Shown here: positions 62,682 through 64,000 of the stretch, one piece after another
How the letters are laid out: every line of letters starts with the position of its first letter
How positions within the stretch are numbered: the first letter of the stretch is position 1
NCBI GenBank assembly: GCA_046350115.1
Contig: JAXMAZ010000019.1
Location: 87,040 to 151,039, forward strand
DNA length: 64,000 nt
Reading direction: 5' to 3'
From: JAXMAZ01 sp046350115
GTDB lineage: Bacteria; Planctomycetota; Planctomycetia; Gemmatales; Gemmataceae
Position numbers and translations under genes: made by a program
The notes under the pieces: model-generated
What the model saw: the letters and a program-made list of their open reading frames with translations, nothing else
The model's database searches: none
Told to the model about the DNA's origin: nothing

Positions 62682-64000
62682 ATGTCGACCCGACCGATCC
62701 CCCGCGACCGGCGGGCCCGCGAGCTGCGGGGCACCCCGCCCGAGCCGGCCGTTCTGGAGCTGGCGACGACGTATCTGGAGGAGCAGGCCCGGCTGTGGCC
62801 GGCCGCCGTCGGCACCCTCCTCCCCCCGCCCACCCCGGCCGCGGCGGCCGAGCTGGCCGAGCGGTTCCGGGCCGCCGGCCTCCCGGACCCCGCGGCCGCG
62901 GACCTCGCCGTGCCCGCCGGCGCGGGCGAGGTGGCGGCCGCTTATCTTCGCTATTCGTCCGACCACTCCAACCCCCGGTCCCTCGACCAGCAGCTGCGGA
63001 ACGTGCTCGTGCGGGCGGCCGCCGACCGGGCGGCCGCCGACCGGGCGTTCGTCCCGTGGGCGTTCGTGTTCGCCGACGCCGCCGTCACCGGCACCACCGC
63101 CGCCCGCCGCGGGTACCAGCAGGCCAAGGCGGCCGTCCGGGGGCCGGCCGCCGGGCCGGCCCGGCTGTACCTGGACGAGCTCGGCCGGGCCAGCCGGGAC
63201 GCGGTCGAGGCCCTCCGCCTCGGCCGGCTGGTCGACCGGGTCGGCAAGCGGCTGGTCGGGGTGACCGACGGGTTCGACTCGGCCCTCCCCCAGTCGAAGA
63301 TGATGCTCGCCCTGTTTGCCATGCTGCACGAGTGGTTCGTCGACCAGCTGCGGGCGAAGGTGCGGCGGGGGATGGCGGACGCGTTCGGCCAGGGGCGGAC
63401 GGTCACCGCCCCGGCGGTCGGCTACCGGATGGTGGCGGTCGCCGGCCCGGACGGCACGCCGGCCGTCACCGCCACCGGCCGCCCCGTCCGGGCGCGGGCG
63501 ATCGACCCGGCCGGGGCCGGGCACGTGCGGGAGGCGTTCCGGCTGTACGCCGACGAGGGGTGGAGCCCCGGCCGGGTGGCCCGGCAGTTCAACCAGCGGC
63601 AGGTGGCCGGCCGGACCTCGTGGAACCGGACGAACGTGGTCCAGCTGCTCACCCGCCAGACGTACGCCGGGGTGGAGTGGTACAACCGGACCACCCAGCA
63701 CCGGGACCCGGACACCGGCACGGTGACCACCCGGACGCGGCCCCGGGACGAGTGGCTCCGCCGGGAGGTGCCCGACCTGCGGATCGTCCCGGACGACCTG
63801 TGGGCCCGGGCCCAGGCCCGGCTCGCCGCCGTCCGGGACGCCCACCGGGCCCGGGCGGGGGGGCCGACCGCCCCGGCCCGCACCGCCGTCTACCCGTCCG
63901 TGCTGGTCCGCCCGGTGTGCGGGTACTGCCGGGTGCCCCTGTGGGTCGGGCGGTCCGGCAAGTACCCGGCCCTGCACTGCCACCGCGGCCGGGACCGGCG
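62682..64000 (+). CDS. Large serine recombinase, 3' end outside window
   Basis: Open to the window end, at least 439 residues. The resolvase catalytic domain begins at about residue 85 with AAYLRYSSDHSNPRSLDQQ (containing the catalytic-Ser region RYSSD), continues with VPWAFVFADAAVTGTTAARRGYQ and LYLDELGRASRDAVEALRL, typical of large serine recombinases. It is followed by a recombinase domain (HVREAFRLYADEGWSPGRVARQFNQ; WNRTNVVQLLTRQTYAG) and a zinc-ribbon start (CGYCRVPLWVG). An 80-residue N-terminal extension precedes the catalytic domain. ATG 62682 has GGAG about 9 bases upstream. It would act in phage- or ICE-type integration. Confidence 0.85.
   Translation, partial: MSTRPIPRDRRARELRGTPPEPAVLELATTYLEEQARLWPAAVGTLLPPPTPAAAAELAERFRAAGLPDPAAADLAVPAGAGEVAAAYLRYSSDHSNPRSLDQQLRNVLVRAAADRAAADRAFVPWAFVFADAAVTGTTAARRGYQQAKAAVRGPAAGPARLYLDELGRASRDAVEALRLGRLVDRVGKRLVGVTDGFDSALPQSKMMLALFAMLHEWFVDQLRAKVRRGMADAFGQGRTVTAPAVGYRMVAVAGPDGTPAVTATGRPVRARAIDPAGAGHVREAFRLYADEGWSPGRVARQFNQRQVAGRTSWNRTNVVQLLTRQTYAGVEWYNRTTQHRDPDTGTVTTRTRPRDEWLRREVPDLRIVPDDLWARAQARLAAVRDAHRARAGGPTAPARTAVYPSVLVRPVCGYCRVPLWVGRSGKYPALHCHRGRDR

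Noticed and set aside
1..64000. CRISPR array
   Set aside because: No regularly spaced short repeats with unique spacers; the only regular repeats are the three iterons at 22932-23017.

Overview
The window is very GC-rich DNA that most resembles a member of the Planctomycetota, probably the Gemmataceae. The pointers are a DUF1559 prepilin-type protein, a WD40-repeat Ser/Thr kinase next to an ECF sigma factor gene, a secreted NHL/Calx-beta protein whose N-terminus carries the LEAREVPA leader common in planctomycetes, and several small basic or low-complexity proteins typical of that group. The lineage is inferred from protein style only.

1-18.6 kb is a heavy-metal resistance island. It holds two HME-type RND pumps (15-3269 and 6447-9989), an adaptor (4971-6416), small Cys- or His-rich secreted proteins and a MerP-like HMA protein. 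It also holds a CDF exporter (14040), a Zn/Cd-type P1B ATPase (16444) and a membrane spermidine-synthase-like protein. A good sigma70-like promoter (4338-4366) precedes the 4388-9989 operon. A striking pair of nested palindromes (16327-16371) lies between the DUF1559 gene and the ATPase gene. No outer-membrane factor for the RND pumps is visible.

18.7-26.8 kb starts with a membrane protein, a class-V aminotransferase-fold enzyme and a small basic protein (20845-21516, minus). Upstream of the basic protein is about 1.2 kb with no convincing gene but dense perfect hairpins, which looks like a large structured RNA. Next comes a replication and partition module: three 19-bp iterons, a RepA-like initiator (minus), parA and parB, two identical palindromes bracketing rep, and a parS-like site after parB.

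26.8-36.2 kb carries a HEAT-repeat protein, plasmid-type accessory genes, and a minus-strand transfer cluster. That cluster consists of two replication-relaxation-like proteins, a TraD/VirD4-like coupling ATPase and a coiled-coil protein. The coupling ATPase and the start of the coiled-coil gene are broken by several frameshifts and an in-frame stop. This points to an integrative/conjugative element or megaplasmid segment that is decaying, or to sequencing indels.

36.5-47.7 kb is signalling and defence: a Ser/Thr kinase, a DnaJ-type zinc-finger lipoprotein, a Cas4-like membrane protein without its catalytic residues, an HTH pseudokinase, a DNA methyltransferase with an overlapping HTH gene, and an AbiEi/AbiEii toxin-antitoxin pair. 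It ends with a 1456-residue protein combining an N-terminal nucleosidase domain, TPRs, a GreA/B C-terminal-like domain and a PIN-like domain. A decayed copy of the HTH gene lies on the far side of AbiE.

47.7-64 kb is a recombinase-rich zone. It has a tRNA-3'-end-like sequence with a terminator followed by a tyrosine recombinase, then the NHL/Calx-beta protein, the WD40 kinase and its sigma factor. After these come two unrecognised frameshifted genes, a second (frameshifted) tyrosine recombinase and a large serine recombinase that runs off the window end.
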